A stretch of 64,000 nt of DNA from Trichostrongylus colubriformis (GCA_963978905.1 OZ022256.1:33319426-33383425); one strand, 5' to 3'. Shown: positions 34,648-48,269, numbered from the stretch's first letter. Made by a program: numbers and translations. The notes: generated from the letters alone by a model not told the origin.

Positions 34648-35655
34648 CAAGTTCAGCGGAGGATAATCCTAGTTGAAAACATGAACTCCTTTTTTCGGAA
34701 TATCTCTTGAGATTTGTCAGTGATCCCTCGCAATAGCACTGGCATCGTAGGATTATGGCTTCGGGATTAATCAAGGATATTTCAAAGTTTCGGATTAAAC
34801 CATCTTAATGTGCGTGATGCACTTTGAGAAAAGGTCTTGATGGGCATGATGGAATGCGGAAAGTTCCCCGCAACAATGCGATCTAGGAATTGTCTTCATT
34901 CGCTACAGTAGGTGCTTTTATGGAATTTCGACGCTTTTCAGAATTTATTTTCCTCTGGTTGACCACGTTGATCCGCTCGGACACCGCGCGTGCGCTACCT
35001 GCTCTCAGCATCACGGCAATGGGCCGCGACTCATTGTTCTTCCCAGGTAATTAAAAAACACAGCATGAAAAAAGTCTCATAGAACATGTTTTCTCAAGTA
35101 TGCAGAAAAAATGTGCATCTCGACGGGTCACCTCGTGATATCCGAACTAGACTCCTCTCCTCAGCAGATTAGAATGGTCCGGAAGCCAAGGCCACTCAAG
35201 CAGTGTCTAGGCACCCAAGAGGTTTTTTTGTTGCGAGCCATCCGTGTCCCACTGGTCACACATATACACTCACACGCAATAACTCGTAACGATTTTTTTT
35301 TGTGAAAATGAAAAACAATTTGCGGAAACCTTGTTTTTTGACAGTATCATTTCCGACTCTCTAACTGAAGTTTTTGCACACTTTTCCGCCAACAACTATA
35401 GCTTTCTAAAAAAGAAGCCGCTACCGGATCAGTGGTCTGAGTAAGAGCTCGCTAACCCAGCATTCTGCCTGTTTTGGATCTTAGTCGTGCGGTGCAGATG
35501 ACTACTTTGAAAAGAGGACGTCTTACTCGCATGCAAATTCCATGGAAAAGAGGAAAGTGCAAATTATGGTCACAAGAGAGTCGCGAAAAGAATTCCATCT
35601 GGCGAACAATAAATTTCTACTTAGTCAACACCCACGAGTTCGTAGATTTTCACGG
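34648..35655. other. No supported gene
   Basis: Short frames only; no repeat matched elsewhere in the window. Confidence 0.5.
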
Positions 35656-36117
35656 TTAATAGCAACCGGTTGGCGAATAGCCGCCAACGGCAGCCGATTT
35701 TTGGGGAGGAAATCCGCCTGACAATAAAAAGAAGAAATGCTGTTGCATGACGTGACATTCTTTTTTCGAGAAACCTGCTGCAATCTGCTGATTTTCCTTT
35801 CGTCTTAATAGGCTTCTAATGAGACTAATGGGTTGAAATTTGCTCCATTTTGGCATCGCTACCAAAATATATTGTCGTTTGAAAAGGGGTACTCTGGCTG
35901 GGAGAAAAAAAGTCTTCCTCGGGGTTGAGGTTATGTGTGGACAAGGTGAATAGGGAGGACTTCCAATACTGATTACTGAACCGCCCATTTGGTTGTTATT
36001 GGTTAAGTCCCTGCATTTGCAACGGAAATGACGATTTTTGGGATGGATTTTGGGTGCTCCTATTGCGACTACTTTGTACCTCTTAAGCTTCAGGGCAGAA
36101 GGACCGTGGTAGTCCAC
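35656..36117 (-). other. Unassigned 153-codon open frame
   Basis: The frame is open for 153 codons and ends SPTGCY. It includes RCKCRDLTNNNQMGG and ISLIRSLLRRKENQQI. No domain is recognised and no splice context was found. It could be a fragment of a dispersed element; its length alone is modest evidence of coding. Confidence 0.3.
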
Positions 36118-37953
36118 AGCACGATAATGCCATGATCAAATAGGACCACTGTTGAATTTGTGTTTTATTTCATTTTATTTCGGTTCAATTAATGATCCTT
36201 TCAAATTTTTCACTTTCAAAAATCAAGTACAAGGATTTAAAATTTGGTGCAGAAAATAGATATGAAAGTCAAAAAGCACAACAGTGTTGCGAAAAGTTCC
36301 CTGTAACGTCTGCGTAGATTCATGGTCTACTAGGGAAGCGGAGTGGTCCCTTACTCTATCGTGCCTTCCTTGTCTGTATTTTTTCCCTGAGTTATATTAT
36401 TTTTGATGCTGTTCTAATAAGGAGTGGGGGTAAGCTTTGAATGATGAGTAGTAATGCACGTTCATAGAGTGCTGAACAGTATTAGCATTACAGGATTATG
36501 CATGTGTGTATGTTGTGTGCATATGAGAGCTACCGTACACAACTAATTCGTAGGTGGTGCCTAGGCATGATAACGTTCGACATTCAACAAGTTGCTCTCT
36601 CTTACTGCTTTAGCCACATTTCTTGGAAGAGCCTACTATCTCCTTGGTTGTAGCCGACTTTCAAAACGAAGGGACAGAAGGGGTGACTTTCCGAAATCCA
36701 AAGAATGTGCAAATAAACGTGTCTACGACTTGTGAGATCAAATTTGCTCAAAAGCATTGTTCCTAGGCATTATCCCACATGAAAAACGCATCAGTAAATA
36801 TTACCTCCATAACGACGACGTCCTGAAAGGCTTGTTTAGCTCCACTGCACAGAATTATGACGGCACCTATGAAAGAGAAACGCTTAAGAAACGTCTAGGC
36901 GACTATTATAGTCTTAAAAATGACTTTTCGAGTCTACGAGAAGGCAAACGAACCCAAAATTATCGCACAACATGAGAAGCTCATGAGGTAATTGCTTTAT
37001 GGCACTGGACCAGGTATAGAATAGTTGAGGATTGTTGCAGCCACTGGGGACGGCGTTTCCTGCGTTCGTTGCGTCGTTGTGTTGCGTTGCAGAAGCCGAT
37101 ACACACTGCGCCGCCGCCAGAGACACTAGTGCTCGTAAGAGGCTAAAGTATCTTTACGATCTAACGAGTTCGGATCGAGTCGTTAGCACAAGAACTGTGG
37201 ACAACGGTGAAGTGTGAAAGAGATCGCATCTGATATAAATGGATTGCTCCTGGCATAAGCCCGAAAGATCATCGTAGTAGGAACGGTGACACAATGAAAA
37301 ACAATTCCCACGGGGCCAGCTGCAAGAACGGCTGCTCTGAACGAAGATATTTCTGACGAAGGGAACCCTAGCTTACAGTGAACTCTCAGGTTCTACAAGA
37401 AACATGTAATGCTCCTAATGTGGTAGATATTTACGTAGATATTTCAGCAGTTCCCGTTCCGTGCCAAAAAGAATGTATTAAAGAACTGGGAACTCTTCGG
37501 CAAATTTTGCGATAATGATAATGCAAATGGAGCTCTCTGTAAAGAGTACGAGCTCAAACCAACGGTTCGGAGTGAACCGTACGTTCGACCTCAACTCAGC
37601 ATTAGGAGACTGACCAGTATGTGCATCACAGTGCTCCGAAGCCCATTTGTCTGCTTCGCGGTTCCCAGTTGTAGAGTGATTGAATTGATTCCTTCTTATC
37701 CCACTAATCACGACCATCTTGGAAATCCCGTCACAGTGACTAGAACCAAATAAGCGAAGTCTGTGTCCAGTTCTGATGCATCCTTATGATTAAAGTCAAT
37801 ATCGTGAAAATATATCAGCTTACAATGCTTTGATACCGGCAAAAAATCCTTGTATGGCGCCATTCCGGAATGAGTTTCCGCCATTTCTCCTCGGCAAACA
37901 AACTGAAGTTTTATGAGAATTGTGTTGGAGAATCAATATACTATGTTTTTCCG
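36118..37953. other. No supported gene
   Basis: Frames at 36757-36975, 36914-37126 and 37478-37717 are short and have no linked splice sites. Confidence 0.45.
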
Positions 37954-39011
37954 TCAATGTTCACGATCCCTTCCTACTGCCATTAGGTCACTGTGCGATG
38001 CCATTTCACTAAACTTCGCTTGAGCAGGACTCAGAGATGTTGGTGGACTTGCCCCCGAAATGTCGGTCGTTTTAGACAACTCCTTCAATAAAATTGATGG
38101 CGGGAGGAAGAAGCGATTATTTGTTAGCGCAAGGTTCGAGGGACCCAATGTGTGCTGCCAAACTTCCCGATCTAGCCCAAAGGTCTTCTCATGCGGTTCA
38201 CATGATTCTTTGTCAAGCTGGGCTATAAAGAGTTTTTTTCAACTGTCTTAATCTTCTATGTTTTCCACTGCACTAGACTTTTTTCAGTTAGATGGCTCAC
38301 TTTATTCTTAGTGGAGATGGGCTATAAAAAGGTTTTCAGTGAGCTCCTGAATGTTCCAATGCAATGGACTCCCTCCATCCCAGCAAACGTGGCTCGCACA
38401 TTTTCTGGGATGGAAAACTTTTGCACCTGTCATCGAGCTCTTGAGGTGACTTTTCTTTACACCGCGCAGAGTCTTAAGCCGCTCTGCTAGGTTTTGCCGT
38501 AGGCAAAAGACCACTTGTCGTTACGCTGTTCAGCTTCTATTTGACAAACTTGAACTTAAGAAAAAATCCGGTCCTCCAAAGAAGCCAACACATTCCTGGA
38601 AGGAAAAGGCCTTTCGTAAGATATGTCACACCGGTGGCACGGTAAAAGAATCGGTATAAAAGTAAAAATATAAAAGACCGCGAGCATTTGTGATCACTCT
38701 CCAATCTACTAAAGAACATCATACTAATCATACACCATCCTGTGCATTGCTGTTGGCGTACCGAAAGTGAGTGCGAAGAGGGGAAATGCACGATCTTCAC
38801 TTCAGCCCAAAGTTCCAAGCGAGAAAATCAATCCGTCAGAGGGTCACCTCAGTAATGTTCCCGTGAGTCGTCATCAGACAGAAAGGCGTTAACGGTCGGG
38901 GTGTGATCACATTACTTTTTCCAGTGCAACCGGCCGACGACGTTTCGCTACGTGTGATAGCGGCTGTGGGAAGATATAGATTGACAGCTATTTGAGAATG
39001 GGTCGTCGGGT
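37954..39011 (-). CDS. Putative two-exon 3' end of an unknown gene
   Basis: Exon 38916-39011 (TTGTTGTGCACAG acceptor, A|GTAATG donor) and terminal exon 37954-38222 (TCTTTATAG acceptor, TGA stop) join in phase 1 without a stop, giving about 120 residues. The last exon is open for 88 codons, including SKTTDISGASPPTSLSPAQA. It extends well upstream of its first Met, which supports splicing. The product is Ser/Thr/Pro-containing with no recognised domain. Upstream exons were not found. Confidence 0.4.
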
Positions 39012-39531
39012 CTGTGCACAACAAAAGTAGGAAGGGGCAAAGAGGTCTTCGAGTCCTAGATGCTGTTCATTGTTGTGAGATTCTCGGGCTATAAGTGATA
39101 ACTGAATCTGGCGCGTAGACAAGAGAAACTCCGGTTAAAGGTGCTGCTTGCATCTCAGTAGAGATATTAGGGACGTTAGCTGCGACGAATGGTAAAAATG
39201 TGTTGACCACAACTGAAGCAAGAGTTCAAAAAAGTTGCATCTAGCGGGACCCTGCGGGGGTCTCCCACGTCATACGCTGCGCGTGACCGCCACACATCAC
39301 GGAAGTGCTCGCCCTTAATCGATATGACCGTAAAACGGCGCGCGAGAAAAGATCTGAAGCAACACCTCGAAAGGGGAATTTACTTCTCGAGTTATTTATT
39401 TCACAAATTAGTACATCATCTTTCATTTCAAACCGTCCACCAAACTGACCATGGCAACAGCATATAAAGTGCTAAAATCCTCGAAATATTGTCCCTACTT
39501 TAGGATGATCTGCTCTCGAAATAAGTGCGGC

Positions 39532-39830
39532 TCTTCAAAAAGGCTGCAAAAACTTTTCCAAACGCACTTGTGTGAGCACACGGGATCAAAGGAGTTCAAT
39601 GTATCCTACTTGCGCCAAACATTGCAAGTGGATCTCTGATCTAAGGGGTTTTGTACAAACCAGTGAAGGGACGACATCTTTCACATATCCTGACCGCCCA
39701 CATCCGTCTAAATGAACTCTTCAGAAAGGCTGCAAAAACTTTTCCAAACGCACTTGTGTGAGCACTCGGGATCAAAGGAGCTCAATGTATCCTATTGCGC
39801 CAAACATTGCAAGTGGATCTCTAATCTATA
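39532..39830 (+). repeat. Direct duplication of about 190 bp, zinc-finger-like relic
   Basis: A block starting TCTTCA(A/G)AAAGGCTGCAAAAAC at 39532 recurs at 39719 with few changes. Translation on the plus strand (LQKLFQTHLCEHTGSKEF, then SYCAKHCKW in the second copy) is weakly reminiscent of a C2H2 zinc finger with its H-x3-H and TG-K linker, but pairs of Cys are missing. A third related piece (CCCACATCCGTCTAAAT, 39652-39716) reappears at 40505-40566. I regard it as a possible pseudogene relic. Confidence 0.35.
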
Positions 39831-40079
39831 GTGTTTTGTGGAGAAGAAATCTCTGGGCGAACATGTTAGTGATACTTTCGTCGTTGATTGTTACCATCTG
39901 GACACTCCCTTGACATTCTTGACGACGTGTAATAGGGGTGAAGGTCAGGACATTCGAATTGGGTACTTTCGCAGGTCACGTCCCTCATCACTTCACCATT
40001 CACGGTAGAAAGCACTTGTCATGCGCAGTGACCCACTTCGAGCGTCTCGATTACAGCCGGGAGTAAGAATGAGAACATA

Positions 40080-40138
40080 CAAATAACATAATAAGATAAT
40101 AATAGAGAATAATCATAATAATAAACAAATAATAAGAA
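40080..40138. repeat. ATA-rich microsatellite
   Basis: An imperfect run of AATAAT-type trinucleotides, interrupted by single-base changes. Confidence 0.7.
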
Positions 40139-40598
40139 TGAGATCATTCATCTATCTTTTTCATCTAACATTGGAAAAAACAGACAGAATGAGACCGCGA
40201 ACCCGGTTTCGCTCCGACCTTTGTGATTTGGTGTTCTTATCTGCTAGTGTTTTTCCTACCTGCGCTTAATTTGCATGACTTTGTTGTGGACTCAGGGGCA
40301 TACATACAAAATAGTCTTAAATCTCGCATCAATTATTCAGCTGTTGAAATCGACAACTGTCTGCCATAGAACGAATCTTACTTTCACGACGCGACCAAAG
40401 GCATGAAGTCGCAGAATCATTAATATGTTCATAAGGTTGTAATCAGCTGTGTAGCGCTAGCAATTGTCCATTTTTTTCACCAGCCAAAGTACTTTCACTG
40501 AACCCCTACAAACCAGTGAAGGGATGATATCTTCAACTATCCTGACCACCCACATCCGTCTAAATAAAGTCCAATTGTGATGTATTACGGTGGGAACG

Positions 40599-41137
40599 CT
40601 ATAGGAGCTTGCACATCTCTTGGCAATCCACACACATTTCGTCCAGAGATTGAATTTTTGACGTTTCAGTGACCTTGCGCAACCCTTTAAGGAGAGCGTT
40701 TGGATGCTCACACACGACGCGATCAATGCTAACCATCCTTAGCTGGGAGATCTCCATGATGAAAGCCATAAATAAGATTCGTCCATTTATGCCCTTTCTT
40801 CTTCTACACATCTTTTTCAATCCATACAAACTTGCTTGGAAAACTTCTTCACCAAGTGTTTAGGTTCGTCGTATCGCAGGACTTGACAAACCTGCTTGTT
40901 ATAACATTTCCGCCATAAAGCTGCTCTATTGAATGCAAAGCTCGTGATAATTTGGCTGTTCTGATTCCATCAGTAAGGTGATAGCCCACTCTAGAACTAT
41001 AAAAATGTACCTTAACTGAGGCGTTAAGGTGAGTAGGTAGCTCGTCCAGAATCCGTGAATCAGATGGTGCCCAGCCTCTCAAGACGACCGACACTCGCCA
41101 TCGATTTGATCCAGAGCAGCGGCGACAAAACAAAATT
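40599..41137 (-). pseudogene. Unassigned coding-like sequence
   Basis: A CCCAATCAG acceptor at 41138 opens an 82-codon exon (VSVVLRGWAPSDSRILDELP, ending near a GTTTGT donor at 40892). A second frame at 40599-40829 (LRMVSIDRVVCEHPNALLKG) looks coding but cannot be joined in phase. Its composition faintly recalls leucine-rich-repeat or F-box proteins. A frameshift or a missed intron would explain the break. Confidence 0.3.
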
Positions 41138-43120
41138 CTGATTGGGAAGGGAGGTTGGCGAGGGGAAGAGGTAGTATCGCTGAGTTTCGGACATAACCCA
41201 AGTAGAAACTTAATCAAATGCCTACTTGCAGGCTCTCATCGATCTCATCGAAGCGAAGTGTCGAAAAACCTTTTTATGGATTTTGAAGTTTTCTTTGATA
41301 TCTTTTCTTTCACGTTTTCTTCAGAATCCCAGTCATTACTGAACGCGATGACCCAACAAGTATTGAATAACATCAAGCACTCACTGGTAATGCGAATGCT
41401 CCTACATGTGGTATCGGTGGGATTTTAACTTTGAGAATCACGTGAAGGTCAAAACATTCTCGATCGTTTGCAGCACATGGGTTTCAGAAAACAGCCGAGA
41501 TCGGAGATCATAGGTCGGCGTTTTTTTCGCCGTACAAGTGGCAGAGATCGTCGACTCCCTCAGCGTACCCGTTTGATGAACACATTAGTTGACTTACTTA
41601 TAAACCTATACAATGCCTAGTATTCCTACGGCGATTAGCTGAGGAGTGTCAGCAGCCGTGAGATTTCATACACCGCTAAATTACTTCCACTTTTATGAAA
41701 ATACATAAAACGACGAAAATACAGCGAAAGCGTACGGACTGATGCTTCACCGCCTGTGCAGAACCGTTGCTTTCTTCGGCGTTTTTCTAGAGTTCTTGCG
41801 TTAAGCTACTCATACTTGCTTCACGTAAGCGTTTCCTCTGCCACTCAAGTATTGAGCTTCGCCATCAAGCATTTTCGGCATGCAGGATTCATCATCATCT
41901 TGAGGCATAGTTGAGTGTCATCATCGGATTCATTAAACGCTAAAAGAGTCTTCAGGAAATGGAAACGATGGAGCTGATCGAGCAGGGTCTCTGAGGTAAG
42001 CATGAGAAATTTCACAAAAGTCATGACAAGTCTCATATTGCACTATGTCACTGAGAACGAGGGTCAGCTGGAGTTTGTAATGTATTTCGTTTCTCAGAAT
42101 TATTGCACTCCCTTTGCCTTTTTATTGCGATTTCGAAAAGTTGCTCGCTGTAATTTCTGCGCACCATATAACGCTTGGCAGACTTGTGGGAATCCTCGCC
42201 AAGCTCTATCTCACCTGTACCACATTCAATGGTTAGGAATAAAACGCTTAATCTAGATTCAATTTATAAACGGAGGGTGATTAACGACCTAATCACCGTT
42301 CTCGAAATCAACCACGAAACAGTGTTCTATGCTGCTTCCAGATCGTTCACCTCCTGTACCTCCTCTACACGAGGGAAGCCCAACAAGCTCTGTTTGAAAG
42401 CTGCCAAGTCACTTCTTCGTGGTCGCTTTTTCACCCATCGGGCGGGTTCGAAGTACGCTTAGATGAGCAAAAAGGTTTTTATTTCTTATCAGCTCCTAGC
42501 TTTTAGACGAGAAGTATATCGCTATCTGAAGGACTCGAGCTAATTTGTTCCCACCACTATCAAATCTACTTCAGTTTTTATTGTTGGCTTTTTTTTGTTG
42601 TTCCTCAATTCTCTCAGTAGTTGCTCCTTATTATTTATGCCGTTCTGCCACTCGGTGACGTTTACATTCATAACCATTGTCCACCCACATGTTCTTTTGA
42701 GCGTGTAATAAGTAAGTAAATAAATAAATCTCAAAATCCGTACAAAGTTTTTCTCTGTTTCCAGATAGCTGTATGTGACAGAGGCGGTGTAGTGACGAGT
42801 GGCACCCTAACTAGGTGATGGACCAATCAATAATCACGTGTTGTATATAAGTTTATATGAGGGTTAACAACTCATATTAAAAGCGGTTCCACGCTATTAT
42901 ATCAGCTGTGCTTCATTTTTGTGGCTATAAATAGTATAGATGAGTTATGGCACCACATTTCGAAGTGAAGATAAGACGAGCTATGCACGATTTCGCCAAG
43001 GCTTAGATCTGACCGACTGAATCATGGACTCAAAGCATTCGAAAGGAAGAGCTTGATTCACATGGCTCTATTTTCGACAGTTCTCTATGCGATGAGTGAG
43101 GTCTAATAGCCGTAGATGTA
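41138..43120. other. No firm gene; coding-like minus frame at 41.85-42.0 kb
   Basis: Frame 41845-42036 (minus) includes LLDQLHRFHFLKTLLAFNES and could be a terminal exon, but no acceptor or partner exon was established. Frame 42175-42462 (plus) is likewise unlinked. Confidence 0.35.
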
Positions 43121-43338
43121 TTAGGTTGGTGCATAATTGATGCGTCTTTTTTATTGCTACGTTTCTCTTTAATGAAAATTGACGTCTTGACGCCTAACAG
43201 ATGGTAAACAGTTCTCGACTGCGACGGCGAAAACGCTCCCAAATAATTATTCAAGCACCTTTTTACCAAATTTTTTATTATTTAGATTTTGCTATATGAA
43301 TTTGTTGAAAAAAGGCGCGCGATTATGCACCAAACTAA
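43121..43338. mobile_element. Mariner-derived MITE (218 bp)
   Basis: Both ends are related to the mariner terminus TTAGGTTGGTGCATAAT (right end TTAGTTTGGTGCATAAT) in inverted orientation, with TA on both sides. The interior is AT-rich and has no coding capacity. Its terminus differs from that of the 53000-53883 mariner, so it derives from another mariner lineage. Confidence 0.8.
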
Positions 43339-44319
43339 TATTTGCTAAGCTCCCCTGATGTGAAAACAAAAGCGGGCAGGAAGGTGCGTAGGTGCCTGAA
43401 TGGTTTAGCAAAACAGAGCAAGTAAAGGGGTGCCACCTGGAACTGCAATTCAGAATTCATTTTAATCCTTCAACGAGAGAATTGTGAGATTTGCTCAACA
43501 GACGTCGCTGCGTCGACTATTTGAACAGGTTTTGCTACATGAGATTCACGTTCCCCCTCATCAAATCGCAGCCTCGGTGACACTCAAACACGTGAGTGGT
43601 AATATGGCCCATAGGTAAAGATGAATGAGTTACTATGCAGTACCATAGGCGTGAAACAACGGAATGAAGCGTTCAAAAGTCTGAGAAATTGCGTCCTTTT
43701 TTCACCGTCTGATATTCGTGGCGGCCGAGCTTGCAGTTGAAACATGGCAATTCAGAGGAGTCTCGGGTGTAAGGCCAAGTCGGCGCGAGGGTAATTGCGT
43801 ACAGCTAGGTTGCATTTATGCTCTGCAGAGCCGGCGACAGGGTGTGGCTGCGTGTCCGCGCTTATGTCACCCTGCCTCTTTGCCTGCGTCGTCTCTGCAC
43901 TTCCCTGTGCCACTCTGCCCCACATCTCAGAGCCCAAAGTATTGAAATCAGGTAATGATGCCATCTTCAGACACTTTTTCCCCTGAAAATTGGCTTTTCT
44001 CTTTTCAACTTTTTTCTTTCCCATCTTGAAACTTTTTGAGTCAGTGTGGGTTTGGAGAGCTCCACATACACGGAAAAAACCTGCGAAAAGCGCTGCCACA
44101 ACTGCTTCCAGTACGTAGGAGTAGATGGTTTCCCATGAAGAAAGGGCTAAGTTGCGGATTCAGCCTAAACGAGGAGTTGGAAGGAGCTTCGCGGCGAGTA
44201 AAGCAACTCCCATGTGAAGAAGACCTCTATGTTGAAAAGTGGTTCGCTTACCCAAAGCCCTTTCCTCTCCCCAGACATAAGCTAAAACTAATATCTCTCC
44301 GGCCGTTTCTGTCGTGCCT
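43339..44319. other. No supported gene
   Basis: Opposed frames at 43718-44099 overlap each other. A possible donor (CAG|GTAATG, 43949) exists on the plus strand without a matching acceptor. Confidence 0.4.
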
Positions 44320-44775
44320 TTGAAGGAATCGTCCACGTTAAATGAATTTTTCTGTTACCCACATAATTATGTTGCATTTGCCCAATATGGGCTGCATGCA
44401 AAGTTTCACGCGAAAAAATGTTAAGGCGGCTAAGATCCAGCATCACAAAGTCTTGGCCGAGTGGGCGGGGCCTTCCAGCAAGTGCCCACACTGTCGTCCG
44501 CCGCGGTCGGAGACGCATTGCAGAAACAGAAAGTTACGTAAACAGTCCCACTCTCCGCTCTCAACCGTGGCGCACGACGGGACGGGGCTCTTACTCAGAG
44601 GCCCTCCCCACCCGGCGGAGAGTTTGGGGAGGTGTATCTTAGCCGGGTTCTCACTTTTTGCTTGAAACTTTACATGCGGCCCATATTTTGAACATTTAAA
44701 CATATGAACATTATTATTGAGCGAATAGAACATTAATATATGCTCAACAAAGAATTCCGTGGACGATCCCTTTAA
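44320..44775. mobile_element. TTAA-flanked fold-back element, copy B
   Basis: Shares AAGGAATCGTCCACG termini, GTTTCACGCGAAAAAATG and GTGGGCGGGGCCT blocks with copy A at 29807-30239. The right flank is TTAA and the left TTGA. Its arms are more diverged than those of copy A, which indicates an older insertion. Confidence 0.82.
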
Positions 44776-45169
44776 GTATATGCGATGCAACAGCGAACTC
44801 TAAGAAGGGTGCTGAGAGTTATAGGTAAAAGCTTGATGACATGAAGTGCGCGTTGGAGCCTAGTCTGATTGTGAGACCAAAAGTTTTGCCCATAACTCAG
44901 CACTTTCTAACAACTTTGGCACTGCCGGCTGTGGGTAAAATCAGCAGCCAACAAAAATCAGAAACATCAAAAATCACAGTGAGTGGTATACAACATTTGC
45001 GTCATAGAACGCGAAGTCCAGCCTCCTCTCCCTCCTCCAGCCGCTCACCCAACACTGACCTGATCCTTTTATAGATTTATTCTACTCTCCATAGCCAAGC
45101 ATCTGGCATTTCGCTTCATTTAAAGCTCAACCTATTCTTCCATTGTTTCCATAGCTTGCTTTACCCACT

Positions 45170-45683
45170 TTAAAGACAGTGTCAGGGGTAATGTGGGTGA
45201 TGAGAATCCCTAAGAGGAGTTATTCACTCGAAAACTACGGGTTTGGAAAGCCTATTTGCGGCGAAACCCCCACGAAGGGCGCGCCCCCGAGCGGTGGCAG
45301 AAGCGGCCTTTTCTGCTCGAGCCGCCTTACTGTGCTCGGTCCGCCTCCTTGCCACTGATTGGCTGGGGTGGGAATAGAAGGTATCGCGGCCCGCTTTCTC
45401 GGTTTTGGTTTGAAGCGCACTCCAGAAAAGGGATGCTTACTCATTCTCGAACATCTCTTCGTGTTTACAACATGGCAACACGCCAATGGAACACTCGTCC
45501 GGACCACCCACCTCTTCACGGGAAGGCTCCACATCGAGGATCAACGGTCGGGAGGGGTCCTATTTCTCGGGTTTTTGGCCATTTCCATCCGTTTTTTTCA
45601 CTATCCCGTTACTAAGCATCTCGACTTTCGCATTCACTACTTCTTTTACTTTTCTGCCGAATTTTCCCAAACACTGCCTTTGA
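45170..45683 (+). mobile_element. TTAA-flanked non-autonomous element, copy 4
   Basis: Starts TTAAAGACAGTGTCAGGGG and ends ACACTGCCT followed by TTGA. It is slightly shorter (514 bp) than the other copies and shares the internal block CATCTCGACTTTCGCATTCA with the right end of copy 2. Confidence 0.8.
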
Positions 45684-46699
45684 TCATTTGTTTGTTTTAG
45701 CTATAGGTGACTTTTCTGAAAAATGTCACGATCGCGCCATGAGTATGTGCTTCTACACTTTCCTCAAAAACCAAGAAAAGGATGGCAAGACCGCTTTCAT
45801 ATTTTGCCCCACCGGCGCCGGGGTGGTGTCGACGACAACAGTCGATTGCATCCACTGGCAACGCCAACTCTGAGCTCCTTTTTCCTTCTTGGTTTAGGCC
45901 AAGGCTCACATCTCATGGCCTAAATGGCGATTTTTATATTATAGATAAGATGGAAATATATTTTTCTTTGTAGTCATTGGGGAATTATTCCTATGAATGT
46001 TACGTGTGACAGAATAAAATGTTTGAATGTCGATGTAGATATAGAGGCACCTATATTCGCGGTGTCCCCCTACACGTGGTACCTTCCCACCATCATTATT
46101 TCGTATGTTCTGGTGTATCCTTCTTCCAAAGCCTTGATTGGGATAGCGATTGATTGGAGTGAAGATTCCACATCCGGCCAAGGCTTGGGCAAAAGCCTAG
46201 GCAAAATTAGCGCTGAGTAAAGAGGAGCGCGCGTCCTCAACTATAACGCCACGAATGGCCGTAAAAGCAGGTTAAATAACCCGTCAAAGCTTTGTGTTTC
46301 TCAACTCAGTAGAGATAAGGGCTCCAGCGCCAAAGGGGATGCGCGAGCGATATGCGCCGCGCGAATTACTGGATTAGGAGATATCTGGCCTGTCGCGGCA
46401 ACACACTTGCTTGCAGTTGGAGGCGTGTCCTTCGCCGTCTGAGCTCTCCCAGATTTGCCTGAGCTTTTTAGGGAAAGAGCCTTGGCGGCGTCGCGTACCT
46501 GACCTGTCTGGGTCTGACCCCGCGGTGGTGAGCACATTGCCGAAAGAGGCCAGCTATCTTCAAACCCGGGAAGAATTTCCGGGTTTACCTCTGCGATTAC
46601 AGTCTGGCACTATGCCAAGTTTCTCGCCAAAATCCCAATCTCACCACAGATTAGCGCGGGCTCTCGCCACGATCGTTATTCTGTAATGTTGTCCCGTCG

Positions 46700-48269
46700 G
46701 GCGTTTTGAATAAGACCCGACGAAAAAGACAGGCGTTGCCGGTAGCGGGTCCTCGTTGTCGCAGCTTCGGTGCCGCAATGTATAATATGAAGGCGTTTCA
46801 CATGGGTACGCGCTTTCATAGATGAGATAAACCGTAAAAAAGAAGGGAAACGATGAACACAAAATTTTGACATGATGAACGCGCTCTCATCGGTAAAAAT
46901 TTGGAAATGGAGGGAAAACACAGTATGTTCTCCAGTTAGGGGAGACCACGTCGCTGGTTCTCTTCCATAACGTAATCGAGGACTGACAGAAAGAAGTGGA
47001 ATGACAGGTGTGCTCAATGTGACATCGCCGATTCACCAAAGAGGACATTTCTGGGAAAAACCTCATCTCAATTGGGACTTTCAATCGGCCCTTCACAACA
47101 CTGTACCGTCGAGAATAGTAGAAGCCCACACGGAACTCAATTACCCGTTATCTCTCTCTTTCGCATTTTCTTTCATGTTCCCTTGTCCTATGATTTTGCT
47201 GACCAATGCGTTGGAGAGTTTTATTATCTGAGCTTTTAATTGCTTCCCTCGGAGAGTGATCGTCTACTTGTCTCCTCCATAGATGAAATAAAAATTTGTA
47301 TTTACGATAGAGAAAGTGATTCATCCTTTTGGACCCTAGTTTCTTTAGAGGTACATTCGCGAGGCTACTCTCACACTATTCACGGCTTGGCAACATCCCT
47401 TCTGGAGCTATTACTTTATTCCGAACTTATTGTAACGTATTTCTCAGAAGTTCGGAAGCAATTGGTGTCAACAGGCAGCAATCGTGGCTCTTTGTAGACT
47501 CAAATGGTGGTTATAACAGCGACCCTTCTGGAAACGTCCCCAAGGCTCTAAACGTAAAAAAAGTGCAGGCTTTTTTTCCACCCGTACTTGATTAATCCAG
47601 AAAGTCGCGGGCATAATAATTATAAAACACGAGGAAATAGTCGATGGGCATAATGGAGAGAACGTTTTGTTAGACCTTATATAATAGTAGGGATGCTAAG
47701 TGGTGCAATCGTAGAGAAAGAATGTAATGGAACGGTCAAAACTCCTGAAATAGGACTTTTCTGCTCCCACTATCCCTCACTGAGGACGTGATTTGAAGTT
47801 TCTAAATCACCAAAGGAGTCAGGACGAATGGAGAGGCCACGGTCAAGCATAAACCTCCCTCGACACCCTCTCCGCCGTCGGCACCAGGGTCCGGGTTTTT
47901 GTCGAGTGATATTCGACCACCCCGCACTGTCTCAGCACTGTCAAAGACGTTTGAGCTGGTTAACCGATCGCTAAAAAGATAGTCAGTCGGTAATTCCACT
48001 CTGTGCTGGGTGCTATGAATAGGGAGACGACTCGAATATGGTCAGACGCGCCGACCGGAGGAGGGAACACGACGCAAGGCCCGAATATAGTCTATAGCCT
48101 AAGCACTCAAAGTATGTCACAATAAAGCGCTTAGAGCGCACTAACTAACGCAAGCCTGGCCAAAGAACATCACTTTGGAAGTCATCACAACACTAAAGGA
48201 GGTAATAGGAGTAATACGGGCCGAATATGGAAAGATCATGGAATATGAAAATTGACGCGGCTCAATCGT
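46700..48269. other. No supported gene
   Basis: Several frames of 75-113 codons overlap on both strands near 46.7-47.5 kb, with no motif or splice pair to choose between them. Confidence 0.45.

Noticed and set aside
39241..39426. Minus-strand frame ending TWETPAGSR
   Set aside because: It looks vaguely familiar as repeat-derived sequence, but I cannot name the family or find a second copy here.
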